Assembly: GCA_030248065.1 (NCBI GenBank)
Contig: JASAMV010004066.1
Span: 1 to 64,000, forward strand
Source: Rhynchonema sp. JSB1_4
Lineage: Eukaryota; Nematoda; Chromadorea; Monhysterida; Xyalidae
Length of the DNA stretch: 64,000 nt
Reading direction: 5' to 3'
The notes below the pieces were generated by a model. That model made no database searches and was not told the origin of the DNA. It saw only the letters and a list, made by a program, of their open reading frames with translations. The position numbers were made by a program, and so were the translations under genes. Of the stretch, positions 49,273-61,611 are shown one piece after another; positions within the stretch are counted from its first letter, which is position 1; each line of letters begins with the position of its first letter.

Positions 49273-51086
49273 ATGGACGTTTGGGAACAAACCAGCCCAA
49301 TATTGACGCACAGTCTGTGCCTGGAAATCAGGACCCGCAACGCAAAATTCAAAATCACTCTGACGGTGATATAGGCGCCGGGTTACGGTAGCTTGACAAA
49401 ACACATTTGCCTTTTGCAAAACAGCTAATGTTTTATCGGGCTACCGTGACCTGCTGCCTATCTCACGCCCCAGTGATTTCGAATTTCTATTATAACTCCC
49501 GATTATCATGTGCTGATGTGCGTCAATATCGGACAGTTTTGTTCCCGATAGGCCGTGTTTGCGGATTGATTTCGGTGGGTAATAGCCACTTTGGTGAAGT
49601 TCGTCAAAATTAATGTTCTTGATCTCGACGCCAACTAACGATGTGAGCAAAAAAACGTGGTCGAAAATCCAAAAAACAATAGCGGCGGGGCCGCTTTAAA
49701 CAATTAAATTGAAGCTCAGATTGTTCTCTTTTTTAATGAAAAAAGTTGCCCAAAATGGGCTGAAATGCGCATAAATGGCCCTTTTCGGTGTAAAAATGAC
49801 ACTTTTTCTGCGTCGGGCCAATTTTTTCAAAATCGCGGCTGCGACGCCTTGTATTGTCCCCAAAAGCTGTACAGGGATGCGCGGGGCTGGTCTTTAATGT
49901 GATGTGGCGCATATATGTAATGTGCTTCTGCATACCACTACACATGGTCGGTCCCGTGCAAAATCGGAGTGTACAAAGTCGATCCAGACACAGGCATGGA
50001 CAAGATTTGGGTTGTAAATCGATACTTTGGTGGTCGTATATGACTGTGATCCTGAACCGCCACACCAAACGTATGCTCCCGGAAGGACTCGAACCTCCGA
50101 CCTCCCAGCCACCAGGCCTGGACAGCCAGTTGCTCTACCAAATGAGCTACGGGAACGCGGTCCGGCTGCGGCTCAGAATCACGCATAAACCCAACGCACG
50201 CACGCTCAATACACAGTGCACCGCAGCACTACACACACATAATACCGGCCCGTTCGTTATACGCCTCGACGCGTATGGGTGTGTGTCTATTCGCCAGACC
50301 ACATGACTCACACGGCATCAGATGCATTAAAATATGTTGTACGGCATGCTGCGGCACATGACAGTGACGTCACTAGTCAACCTCAGACTGGTAGGAGACC
50401 TTAAATTTTTTTTCAACTTTGCCTCTTGGGACAATCATTTTGTTACCGTTTCTTGCTCGGACTAGGAGCACCAGTGTCCTTGGTAAACGTACTGTCGTCG
50501 TCTGATTTGTATGACGTGCTTGAAAAACTTTCGTTACTTAATTGAATTTCAATATTTTGTTAAAATGTTGGTAATTATATATTTTTCGCTTTTCACGAGT
50601 TATATTTCTTTCTGCAGTGATTGGTATTGCATAATTATCTCTATCTTGGGCTGGGAAGTTCCTTGCTCTGCAGAAATAAAGAAAGAAAAGCGGAAGGGAC
50701 AGCACAATAGGGATGCAGCACCCTGCACACAAAGCAACTGCTGTACAAGTCGTTCCACAGCTATCAAATAAAGTTTTTAACCTGTAACTTACAACATTAA
50801 CACACAAGAGAACCGTTCCAGTTCCGCCACGGGAGCCACCCACGCTGCCCAAAATGGACACTAATGTGCTATGCGACTGTCAGAAACCGGGAGTGCATTC
50901 AAATTTACCGTACTCCGCTAAGAGATGTATGAGAACAGGTAATGGGATAACAATCGGTGATGTGGGCAATCGATACAAGAAGTTTCAAAAAACACGTTCC
51001 TGCAGACATGTTTCCGAATAAAGCCCTCGGGCTCTGCATGGTGAACTACGGTATTATTATAATTGTCATTAAACTTGTTCTTTCAG
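49273..51086. other. intergenic region with a tRNA-like gene
   Basis: Apart from the tRNA-like sequence at 50075 nothing is supported. Local inverted similarity surrounds 48950-49020 and 49560-49640 (GGTGGATTGATTTCGGTGG-like against its complement), which suggests that the foldback pair sits in an older inverted repeat. Confidence 0.4.
50075..50156 (-). tRNA. tRNA-like gene with about 10-nt insertion in the anticodon loop
   Basis: The minus strand folds with a 7-bp acceptor stem (GTTCCCG/CGGGAGC), a 4-bp D stem (GCTC/GAGC) and a 5-bp T stem (GGAGG/CCTTC) around TTCGAGT. Box A and box B are good. The D-to-T spacing is 33 bases instead of about 22. An intron of about 10 nt after anticodon GTC would give a weak anticodon stem (ACTGG/CTGGG), so Asp is only provisional. 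The 3' flank resembles that of the sequence at 1509, so it may be a SINE head instead of a working gene. Confidence 0.5.
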
Positions 51087-51373
51087 GACTTCCACTTGAT
51101 CTCAGCGTTTCTGCATCAAGCAAAAGACGCGCCTGGTTTCCGTCTGTTCGGTTTTGGTCCAATTGACAAACATGTGATACTGGCGGTCGGTGCAGCGAAC
51201 ATGCCTCCTTTTGTGGCGCATTTTTTTGAATTTTAGTTGGACGTTTTTCCATTTCTCCACAGGTAGTCACCGCAATCGCAACCTATCTCGTTGTGCTCGT
51301 TCAGTTCGCTGATTCGTCAACAATTGAGGAAAGCCTGAACGCAACGTTATTCAAGACAATCGGCACAGATTGA
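51087..51373 (+). pseudogene. 3' remnant of a gustatory-receptor-like gene (exons 4-5 only)
   Basis: Exon 4 (51087-51185) and exon 5 (51263-51373) are open, correctly spliced in form and end with the TYLVVLVQF signature, nearly identical to GR2 and GR3. Exons 1-3, which hold most of the membrane spans, are absent from the preceding kilobases. It is therefore a truncated duplicate, and its 3' flank leads into block C. Confidence 0.8.
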
Positions 51374-52953
51374 TTGATCGTGAAAACACGGAAGGTCGGA
51401 ACTCAATCAAAATTAAGTAAATTTCTGGCTGACTGTTGAGTCGTCATCTTTAGTCGCCGACTCGTTGTCTGTGTAATTTGCACTTGTGCATTTGATGCGT
51501 TGACGTCATAACCCGGCTCAAGCATCCCCAAATGTATGTATAATACATTTGAGAAATCTACACATGACATCAGCGGCAAAATATGCAGCCCACAAAACGC
51601 GTGGATACCGCGAAGATCGAGGTTGACGTCATTATTGCAGTCCGATCTGAGATGACGACGCGAGAGTTTGGCGATCTGAGTTGACGTCATCAATGTAAGC
51701 CAAATTTCTGAAGAGTTTTTACAGTTGACCATGTTCCAGCAGCATCAGATATGCAAAATCGGGAACTTCTTGGACTTTAATGCTCTTGATGTTATCTTAC
51801 ACTGTACTGCGCTGATCCGACGCCCCAGAAACCACGTCGTATGGTATGTCATTGTTTGGGGTATCACTTTGAGACGACATGCAAAATTATAACAAACGGT
51901 TTTGCAATTGTAACATCACGTCTCTAAGTTTGTCCACAATTATTTTGTCTGATCAGATAAGTGTTTCCAAGCACTTTCACGTCGAATTTATTTCTGAGCG
52001 AATAAAATTGACCGTATGTATCATTGAGTACGATGAATAACAGATAAAAATACTCCGCTTTAATGTGGCATGTAACAAAAGTAATGAAAAAATCACAAAA
52101 TGCAAAATTATGGCCAAATGACACGACAAACAAAACACACGTGTCTCGTAATGGAACCTGTTTTAAAATAATAATGATCTATTGAGAATAATGACATGGG
52201 TAATGGGACACCTGAAGCACACACTAACACTAGATTCTATTTTTCATTCAATACTATAAAATACTATTAATTATTAATACTATTAATCCCAGAGAACTAT
52301 ACAAATCACCGCTAGATATGATGTGAAACAGAAGTTGTAGTTATCGGGAACGCGTGATCATGAAACTTTGTCAATTCACGTTCCCAGCAACTGCAAAAAA
52401 CACGAATAAATAATTTGGTGACAAAATTATATATGCTGATAAAAAATAAAAATAACACAGATGCGTGTGTACAAGCTGGCTTGTGGTGCGACCGTTGAAG
52501 GTACGGAAGTGCTTCACTTAGGTCAAAAGGGCGGCTAAAAAGCGGAACGAAAAATGGTGTTAGTCGCACAAAATTAAAATGTGGCATGGCAATCCATAGA
52601 ATGAGGGAAAATGTGAAAATGTCGGGTTTAACCACCATGCTCTCCTGGACTTCACCTTCATGATAGTGTCGGGAAACACCCAAAATTTTCACAAGTGCCT
52701 GTCTCAACTAAAAAATACTGTGTCACTGAGTGGATATCAGACCGGTATTCTTGTCTAGGCAATAAGGCTCTTCATGAGGTCAGCTAAAAATATGAGGGCA
52801 GTGTCTTAGTTGATGAACCCCACTGACTTGCTATTGGTGTTGTCGTATTGATTCGCAAACTTGATACGAAAACCTAATCTCTCGGCTTTGAAATATCTCA
52901 GAAAAACACAAACAAATTTAAAAAATAATCCCTAATTTATCAAGGCGACTCAT
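51374..52953. other. intergenic part of duplicated block C
   Basis: 51900-52090 and 52470-52800 match blocks A and B in the same order as there. No gene is supported. Repeated TGACGTCA-like motifs occur at about 51480-51690 (TTGACGTCAT several times) without a clear partner gene. Confidence 0.5.
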
Positions 52954-53675
52954 TCACTGACCATCAGTCTCCGGGTCGGGCAACGGCTCCTTGGGCTCCT
53001 TCGGTAAGCTCTCCCTTCGATGCACGATATCATCGACCTTGTGCTGCACCTCGTCCTCCATCTTTTCCCATTTCTTCTCGCCTTCCTGAATCAGGGTAAA
53101 TTGTGCAGATTTATTTTTTACCTTTTGCGGATGACACAGGATAAGCACCATCATGATGGACATGATAACAAGAAGTTTACTACGTGCACCAGCTCGTTGA
53201 CATTCTTGCGGTCACACGTGGTCATCCAAGCGTATTCATACCGACGATGCCCTGGTGCCGCGCCAGTCTGTGAGTCGAAAGGGGACGTGAAAAACGCGCT
53301 GCACAATACGCGTCAGGCGATGATCCGGGCTTATATTCTTGCCATCAACTCTCATCGTTAACTCAGCACCAAGCTCATTCAGTGCTGCTTGAGTTGACAA
53401 CTTGCGTTGACGATTAAACAATTAGCCGGTGATGCAAAAAAGTAATAAACGTATAACAAACACGAAAATCATAATTATGAGGAATGCTCACCGCTGTGGT
53501 CTTTGCTTCGGTCACAACATATTCCTTGCCCGTCTCGTATTCTTCTTCGTTGCCTGAAGCAGCAAGGGAATGATTCCCAAATCGATAGAAATCAGGAATT
53601 TGGATGAAAAAGTGACAAAAATTGTATTTGAAATAATGTATGAAACCAAAAAAACTCACCAGTTGCCTGATCCAT
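52954..53675 (-). CDS. small acidic protein, copy C (unknown family)
   Basis: Exons 53675-53660, 53553-53492 and 53085-52954 give 69 residues with the same phases as copies A and B. It starts MDQATGN, has EEEYETGKEYVV in exon 2 and ends PLPDPETDGQ. Against copy B the third exon aligns throughout but differs at many residues, and neither copy has gained a stop inside the chosen exons. That pattern suggests protein-level constraint. There is no signal peptide. The TATA context seen upstream of A and B is degenerate here (54035-54055). Confidence 0.5.
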
Positions 53676-56046
53676 TTTGATGGCGTAAAGGTCGAATAAA
53701 ATTCGCTTTTCGAGAAATCAGAGTTTGAACAATGAATTAGTGCAGCTCTGAAAATGGGAAAGTGGTTTCGGTTAGAAGTGCTGGGAACGAAAGTTGCGAC
53801 CAAACCAGAGTACTGTAAAAACTGTAAAACGGCCGAACATTTAAGTAATCAAACCCAACACCAAAACAGATGAATTCTGTTCAGAATGTTCTGCGTGCGG
53901 ATAAATTGAATAACACAGCTCAGTTTTGGGTCAGTAAACCACGCTGACCAAAGCGCAGGACGGGGCAACACACTGCAGCAAGACTGACTAAAACTGCAAG
54001 TACAAGTCATAACACAAAGTGGAGCACACAGATGTTGGTCTTCATATTATTCTGGAACAGACGAGAAACGGAGCAAAAACAACGACAACAACAACGTCTG
54101 CAGCAAGATTATCCGTGCTCACGTGGCCTGACTGCTGCGGCCAAGGCAGCCCATAAGCGTGTATTCTATTTTGAACTGCACACGTTGGAAGAAACGAGGC
54201 TTGGTGGAAAGTGGGGCTGCCGATAAAACAGCGGGGGACAAAACAGCTGGTAAGGCAGGTATATATCTTGAACATTCGGCCTGGGCTGAGGCTCAGGCTC
54301 AGGTTTGAACTTGGTTTAGGCTTATGCACAGGATCAAGCCTGGACTACCCTAAGCAAACATCTATATTTAGGTGCCCGCTGTTTTTGAAAACCAACTATT
54401 TTGGCCGCAGTTTTGTCCGTGACACGAAAAGTGCTCTCTGGCACGTAGGCACGTAAACAAGCAAAAAAAACAGGCGGCTTGGCAACCAGCTGGCACAAAA
54501 AACCAGCCGAGCAATGCTGTTTTGCTTGTAGCGGCACTGGAACTAGCTGGTTCAGTTTTTGATTTTTGGGTCCAGTGCATGATGATAATGGTGTTGAGAT
54601 GTGAGATCCACGAAAAATACAAGGAAAAGCTGCGCATAGGTACATAACGAACTGATAAAAACAGCTAAAATTAGCACAAAAGTAGAGTAGACTGACGTTG
54701 TTGATACACACACGCACTTGTGCCAAACTTTCTGAAGCAAACAAGCCCAAATACCGGACTTTTCCACATAAAGCCCGCATCACGTACCAAAAAACAGAAT
54801 CCCCGAGAAAATGTTTCGGGAATATTTTGTAAGGTTGTGAAAGTCGCATCGCTAAGGTTGTCGAATGCTTTTTTGGTGGCCCCTGGAATCTTAACACAAA
54901 TTGAGCCAGCGGAAGCTCTATGCGGAAATGATTCCGACAAAAACACTCGAAGTGCTCTATTTGGGGGAGTGAGCAACGTAGAAAACTCCGATGATCGTCA
55001 GGTGCAGTAGCAAAACAGCTCGACTGCGCTTGGCATTGGCTGCGATAAAACAGCTCTAGCCGGTTTTGAATCAACATGTTTACGTTCTGACTGTCAGGCA
55101 GGTTCATTTTGATTGATTGTCAGCATTTTTAGCAAAACATTAAGTAATGTTTATTTAAAAAACGACGCAGAGAATATGCAACAACGGTTTGTTTTGCACC
55201 CGATACTCTCGTATGCCACAGTCTCCTACAGTGCTTCGTTCCTTGGTTTCGAGCAAAATTTTGGCAAATTGTCCAGTCGTTGACACAACTTGTCAACGCT
55301 GGTCATCAACACAGACAGGCCACAGCAGCTCTAGATGCCAATGAGGCAATTACATTGGGCTGCGTGTTGAGCACCAGCGTTGACAATCTGCATTGACAAC
55401 ATGAATATAAGTAGCCAAACTTTTTCGTACCGCTGCATCAGCGAGCCAGCTCCGTGTCATGTGACTGTGACTGTGTGTCATGTGATAACAACATTTTACG
55501 TAAACAACAGAGTGCGTTCAAATAACTGAAAGTTAAAAATATCCAGGCCACATTTTCGCATTATTTCTTTGGGACATAGGGTGCATGTAATGGACAACGA
55601 GAAATTCTAAAATCGTTTACATTCTTAGCAGGTTGGGCGCATGTATACATTGTCAAGGTTTCCTCATAATCGCACCACATGGGTCCGCCTGTTGTTTGTT
55701 TCAATACCTAACATACATAGATCCAGATGGAAGCAACAGTTCGTTGTATGACGGACCGTGCTAAGGTTCACTTGTGGTACGACAATCAATGAAGCAACGA
55801 AACATCACTATGATGCAAAACAAAATGATACGCACTATAGTTCGTGGCATGCACAGATCAGAACCGTTTTTGCATTAAAATATCACAATTTATTCACGCC
55901 CAATGCATGTTCATTCGGTTGCTAAGAACGACAACCCTCAAACAGATTGGCTAATTTCAACATATTACCAGCTAGGTTATTCTGTTGAACGCGTAAATTT
56001 ATAAGTTGACACATTTGTTCTGGCACAAAATTGAGAATTCGCTTCA
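53676..56046. other. upstream half of block C and following intergenic DNA
   Basis: 53930-54200 and 55060-55560 correspond to the upstream regions of small genes A and B. TTAGGC-like and GGCTCAGGCT hexamers occur at 54275-54345. The minus-strand frame 54334-55107 has no recognisable domain. No gene is supported. Confidence 0.45.
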
Positions 56047-56479
56047 ATGTTCGCAATTGTGATCGTGATCAACAGTTTCATTTGCCCATCGATTGGGTTG
56101 CGATGTTTCCAGCAGCAGTTCAATGGAACCACATGTTTGTGTCTGACACGTAACTTTGAATCAATGCGAAATCTTAATTTTTCCATTTTTTCAGTGATAT
56201 CCACACCACTGCTTGACTGTAGTGAGGTGGAGGTGGTATTGACAAATAAGACAGGCAAACACGTGAAGCTTGACGTCTGCGCCACGGTATGCTGTTGTTT
56301 TGTGAAATGCCAATAAATGGTGATCTTGCGAGCGCAGTACCCCAGTGTTTTGAAAGAAATCCTGTTTTTCAAGGGAGAAGTCATAGGAGCGGCGACCAGT
56401 TTCACCACTCGTCACTGTGCAAACAGCGCTGCAACGTGCCATGGCAAGCTAGATGGTTGCAGTAATGTGAACCTTGCAG
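56047..56479 (+). CDS. probable small cysteine-rich secreted protein, partial model
   Basis: Exons 56047-56149, 56195-56286 and 56374-56479 join in phase (1,0) and stay open, ending at a GTTACC donor in phase 1. The first exon encodes a signal peptide (MFAIVIVINSFICPSIG) followed by LRCFQQQFNGTTCLC. Later exons add cysteines in DCSEVEV, LDVCAT, RHCANSAATC and GCSNVN. The spacing recalls secreted disulphide-rich (Ly6-like) proteins, but I cannot place it in a family. Terminal exon(s) were not identified. In-frame read-through across intron 1 is possible because that intron is a multiple of three. Confidence 0.42.
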
Positions 56480-59400
56480 GTTACCACCGATTGTCGGTAC
56501 ATTTTGAAATCATATCAACCTCTAAGGCGAGCACAAAAATCGTTTGGGCGACGACGAGGCCAGGGCAATTCTTATTTGAACTATACGTATTGATAAAGAT
56601 GAAGCACTAATTTTGACCAATGTAAAACGTTGGTCCGTTTTCACCATTCTAGAAATTATGTACCTTTGCCCCACAAGTTGCAATCAAGCGTTGTTTGTTG
56701 GTCCCACGGTTGTTGTGGTTGCCTTCAAACTTTGATGAGTCTTATTATATTCTTGCAATTTTTTCATCTGATTTGTCAATAATGTTTTCCACCGCACGCT
56801 CATGCAGGCAGCGAGATCAAGGTGTGTTGTTGTCAAGAAGACGAATGCAACAAACGCTTCAATGATTACCCGCACAGATGGTTGATTGTCGGTGCAGTAA
56901 TGCTGATGATGCTTCTCGTGCTTGCGTAGAGTTTTTCACGTTCTGAGTCACTGTTACACATCGACAACCTGATATTAATTTCTGTTTTTCTAGCTGTTGA
57001 AATGCGCAAGAATGTTGTGTAATCATGGCGAAAAAAGTTGAAACTGATTTTTCTTCAGGAAAGGCCGTTTGATTCATTTGAGGAATGGAACATTTATGTG
57101 TTTTTCTTTCTAAAATTGCGAACAATTGTGCTCGGGTGCATTGGAAACGATACAAGATCATGCTCTGTCCGTCATGAATCGACACGATATACAATGTGGA
57201 GCACGGAACAAAATGATCAAACACAAAGCTGCCATTGTTATTCTGTGACTTTTCTGGTGTCGTTACCAATCATGGCAACTAACCTCTCGAACGTTGTCTC
57301 TGCAACGCAATGCGTGAAAATTTCAAAACGCCAATTTTTGATGAGCAGACTTTCGTAAGAGTGTTATAAGTACACAGGATGACCCAAAAAGCAGACAAAC
57401 AGCTTGTGTGCTTCCTGCTCAGACAACTCTAAACGTGATCACGTGATTTTAGTGTCAATCGATAGACAATCGCCAAGAGCTGTTTTGCGTTTGATCAGAT
57501 CCCATGAAACGCCACTGACGTGGATCTGCCGAAGCATTGTTGAAGGAGTCATTTTTGTCTTTATATCCCATATTGTAGCAATCGCATTGCGGTCCAGCAA
57601 GCTTTAATCTGGTCCTACATGCAAGGTTGCAACACCGATTTAGTGAAGAAAAGAAGCAAACCGCAAAGCGATGTGCTGCCAGTCAAAAATTGCATCAAGC
57701 ACCACCGCCTGGTTCGACAGTGCATAACTCGTTCAGTGTTCTCTGGGCAGTTGAGCTGCTCTCACGCATTCTACGCTTGATTCTCTACAAGCGTTGGTAG
57801 CGTGCTTCAAGGTGTTTGAGCTCACCATGCAACAATGTTGCTCTGCCCATAGCCGTCGAAAAGTTGGGGGGTGCCGAATTTCGCGAGAAGATCGGAATTC
57901 GGACGAAAAGCACCAGCTCAAAGTATTGTTTAAATTGTTGATTGATTAAAGTATTGGGCTTGATTTTTTAAAGTATGTAGTTACATTCGTAAAACATTCT
58001 GGGCGATTCTATACATGGATTGGCACTAAAACCACGTTATGTAGCTGCGTTCAGGGGTGTCTAACCACGGACGCCACGAGAAATGTCTCTCTTCTTTTGG
58101 GTCACGCTGGTGGGTACATATGTGTGCACAACTTACACGTGCATATCGACCCAGTGCGTGTTGTCCATATTGTCGATGGCGTTTGACGTCAACCACGTTG
58201 GCATTTCGCAGTCCCGACACTCTGTTTGTTGCCTTTTGACTGTACCACACTTTTCCCTGACGTTGATCTCCGTTTATTATTGGTTGTGTTTTTTTTAGTT
58301 TCGTGGTCTATCCTCTAACCTCAACGCACACATCTGGCAAGATCACCAACGCAACCAAGAGAACCAGAGCGAAATCCTGTGACTTCATTGCGCAACCATT
58401 CAAACCAGTAAGTACGATGGATTTGGGCATGGATCATTTGTCAGGAACAGCTTGCATATATACAGTGCATGGTATGTACCTGCATACGTACCATATGTAG
58501 CATGTGATCAGCATTAAAAACCAGCGGGATCATCACCCCATCCAAGCTCATATCAAACTTAGTGATCGGATCGGATCGTACCGGATCTGCCACGGTCACC
58601 TGTGATTTTTGAGTTGAGGAAATAAGAGAGATTTATGCAATCTCAGCGCATGAACCAAGGCCGATCCGATCACCAAGTTTAGTACCGCTCATTGTGTGTC
58701 TTACTTTTTGCCAAGAAGCTCGCACCGCCTCTCACGCATCGTGTTATTCTGTCAATCATGTATTTCTTCTCCCATTTTTTGCGTGAGCAATAATTGCAGA
58801 AATGTTAGCGTAGTGTGCAGGAGTATCGGCTGACTAGTGTGCATTAGTCCGCAGTCAACAACATTTTTTTACAAGTAAACTGCATCTGGCAACCTGGTCT
58901 TCCGAGTTCCGAGCGCAGGATCCAGCAATAAGCATGGGATGTCATCCAAAGCGAAGCACCGCAAGCTGATGGATTTATCAAGGCAAGGTCGCAGCACATG
59001 TGCATTCTAAAAAAAGAGAGAGAGCAACGTCGTTTCCGTTCCAAACACAGGCAAAGTCTTGATTCACGCCATACAGGCACACGCATAAGCATACCCTCGG
59101 CAATAAAACACAAAAATTAATGTTTTCAGTCAGATCTATGCAAGCGACTTGACTTATTTACTTTTAAGTATAGCCGTCAGCTCTATACTTAAAACCGAGA
59201 TAAAACGAACATGCATTGTCGGTCATGTGCAGTGTGCTCATTTGCCTGTATTGTCTGACTTGAAGTCCATCTCACGAAGGCATAGATAGCCAAGGCGATG
59301 GAATAATTTTCAGTAAAATACGATAAAAACGAGCAGACTGCATTTCATCAAGCTCGCAAATAATGCTCATAAAACTAATAAGTTGCATCAATCAAATCTG

Positions 59401-59839
59401 TGCGGATGAGAAGAACGGTTTAGGCCCTGGTTTCGTATGTACGGGGAAGTTAGCGCGTGTGTTGACCTTTGCGCAGAGGATAATGATGGCTTCAATAATC
59501 GCAGATAACGTCAGTGACCAGAACATCAGGCCACACGAAATCATGTACATTGACAGATACAGTTGGGAACGATCAAAATGGAGGTAATTGTTCATTTTTT
59601 CATGAACGAGATGGCGCAATAGATAACAAACGTGTTCCAGGGTTGTGATAGACACTAAAAATAACGACACCGTCATATTCGCATCGCCCACATTATAATA
59701 CATAATGCAGGACTACTAGGTCATGGTCATGAATATCAGACTTTGTTCACAAACACAGTACATGTTCCGTGCGTCCGTTCCTTAACTCGATAGTATCGAT
59801 AGACAAGCTTGTTGCCAGCCGTGGCCAACCACGTGTAAG
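56480..59839. other. region with weak exon candidates and a dispersed repeat
   Basis: 58083-58250 starts with a signal-peptide-like MSLFFWVTLVGTYVC, and 58299-58411 is an open stretch with AG and GTAAGT at its ends, so a second small secreted gene is possible but unproven. The segment 57405-57760 recurs diverged at 62216-62610, on both sides of the GT92 gene. It is therefore part of a tandem duplication unit. Confidence 0.35.
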
Positions 59840-61611
59840 ATGGCGCCACTTCGTTTGACCAGAAAGCTGGTGATGATCAGCGCATGCTTCTGCTTCTTTT
59901 TCGAAATGCGTCGACTCATACAACAACAGCCGCAGTGCGCAAACGGGTTTAAACACAGAACTCACGACATGCGAGACAAACTGAAGATTATCAATGGCCT
60001 GTCAGATAAGAGAAGAACTGATGTTGAGGAAAACGCCGATGTAATCCAGTCCACACTTGGTTACGGTAATTCAACTGACGAGAAGAGAATAGAGAGCACT
60101 CGTTACAAGATCAAACGCAGCATGATCAACGGCTCCTACAATCGCCCCCTACATTCCCTCAATACGTCCCAGTGTTGGTCGTACGGATCGTACACGCTGC
60201 CAACGTATCCTGCCTACTACGATCAACGAGTGCAACAACCAACAATAAAGGTCTTGATGTACGGACCGAAAGAGTCGTTGACAGTGGACTGTTTGTTGTT
60301 CACAATGAACAACCCCAAAGCGGCGCACAGAATTCGATGCGCACCGCCTGTCCTGTACGACCCCACGGCTCCGTATCGCATGTCGAACAATCCCAGAATA
60401 CCCTATTGGCCGATGTATCTCACGTGTGTCCCACCTGTCGGCACGATGACCAACAAATTTCCACGCACCGTCACACACATACAACTCGTTTTCAGTCCGC
60501 TTGATAAGAGCATAATCGATGTGGATAAAAACCCAAATGTAGATCGTTGTCTAATGCCGTTCAGCATCGTTCCTTCACTTCAAATAATCAAGGGTCGACA
60601 ATCGGCTAATCCCGGCACCCGAAAGCGGCTGGATGCATGCGTGAAAGTTATGGACCGTCAGTTTGGTGACTGGATGCTGGTTTTGTGGTTCACCGAATGG
60701 TACTTGCATGCAGGTGAGTAAACTTTATTCTGAATAAAAATGAGTTTTTTTACTGACAAGGAGCGAAAGCGTGAAAAAGTCACCCAATTCAGGAGCTACA
60801 CATTTCTGGGTGTATCGCCTCAACAATTCGCCAAATGTGGAGTTGATATTGCAATACTACGAAAAAGCCAAAGGAGTCTTCACTGTTCTACCAGGCACTG
60901 AAGAAAACGAGAAAACATTCAGGACTGAACATCGCATGAACGTAAACTGGTTTCTTGTTCCGTTAGAATAGTCACAGTCACAGCAATGGGTAGGTATTCT
61001 CGCGTGATTCGTTACAGGCCATGGATTGCATGTTACGACTATCGGGCCACGCCGATTACGTCGCAATGGTGGATTGGGACGAACATTTCGTGTATAAGAA
61101 CGCCAGTCTCAACACACCCGACTATCTCATGCGAATACTTGAGGCCGAATCAACACCGACCGCAGGTGCATGGTCATGGCGTCATGTGTTCACGTTGGAC
61201 TTTCAAAGCTTTCGAACAGTTATGTGTAAACAAGCTGCTTATCGTCACGCTGATCAAACCAATGGACATGTCTCCTTGCGAAACGTCACGTCTGACGATC
61301 TTCGATTGTACTTCAATTTGATGCCGAGTAGTCAGGTACATGCGTCGATGCCATTGGCGAGGGACAACCGACCCAAGCTGATTGTGCGTCCCGAGTACGT
61401 GTTCCATATCATCACACACAGTGCTCATGGCTTTCTGGATGGTCGTGGGCAGAAATTCCTATCACCCGACAAATATCTGATGTTTCACACGCGGCGTGAG
61501 AAACCAGACATCATTGAGCCTACTGGGTCACAAATTATGCTTAGTCCTTTTTACTACCACATGAAGTTTTGTGCTGAACGAATTATTAATGTGGTCGACA
61601 AGATCAAGTGA
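59840..61611 (+). CDS. glycosyltransferase family 92 (DUF23) protein, complete
   Basis: Predicted 538-residue type II membrane glycosyltransferase of the Golgi. Exons 59840-60713, 60793-60941 and 61018-61611 close in phase (1,0). An N-terminal signal anchor (KLVMISACFCFFFEM, about residues 9-23) is followed by a stem and the catalytic domain. GT92 landmarks are HFWVYRLNNSPNVELILQYY, the AMDCMLR helix and VAMVDWDEHF, which contains the acidic DxDE motif expected to bind nucleotide sugar and metal. FYYHMKFC near the C-terminus may be membrane-proximal. Members of this family in nematodes add galactose to N-glycan core fucose; the acceptor here is not known. A paralogue starts 1.9 kb downstream. 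Confidence 0.85.

Noticed and set aside
54334..55107. 257-codon minus-strand open frame
   Set aside because: No recognisable domain, no paralogue frame conserved in blocks A or B, composition like the surrounding non-coding DNA.
57038..57358. Plus-strand frame with several cysteines after the 56-kb gene
   Set aside because: Tried as terminal exon of the cysteine-rich gene; available acceptors give a stop or the wrong phase.
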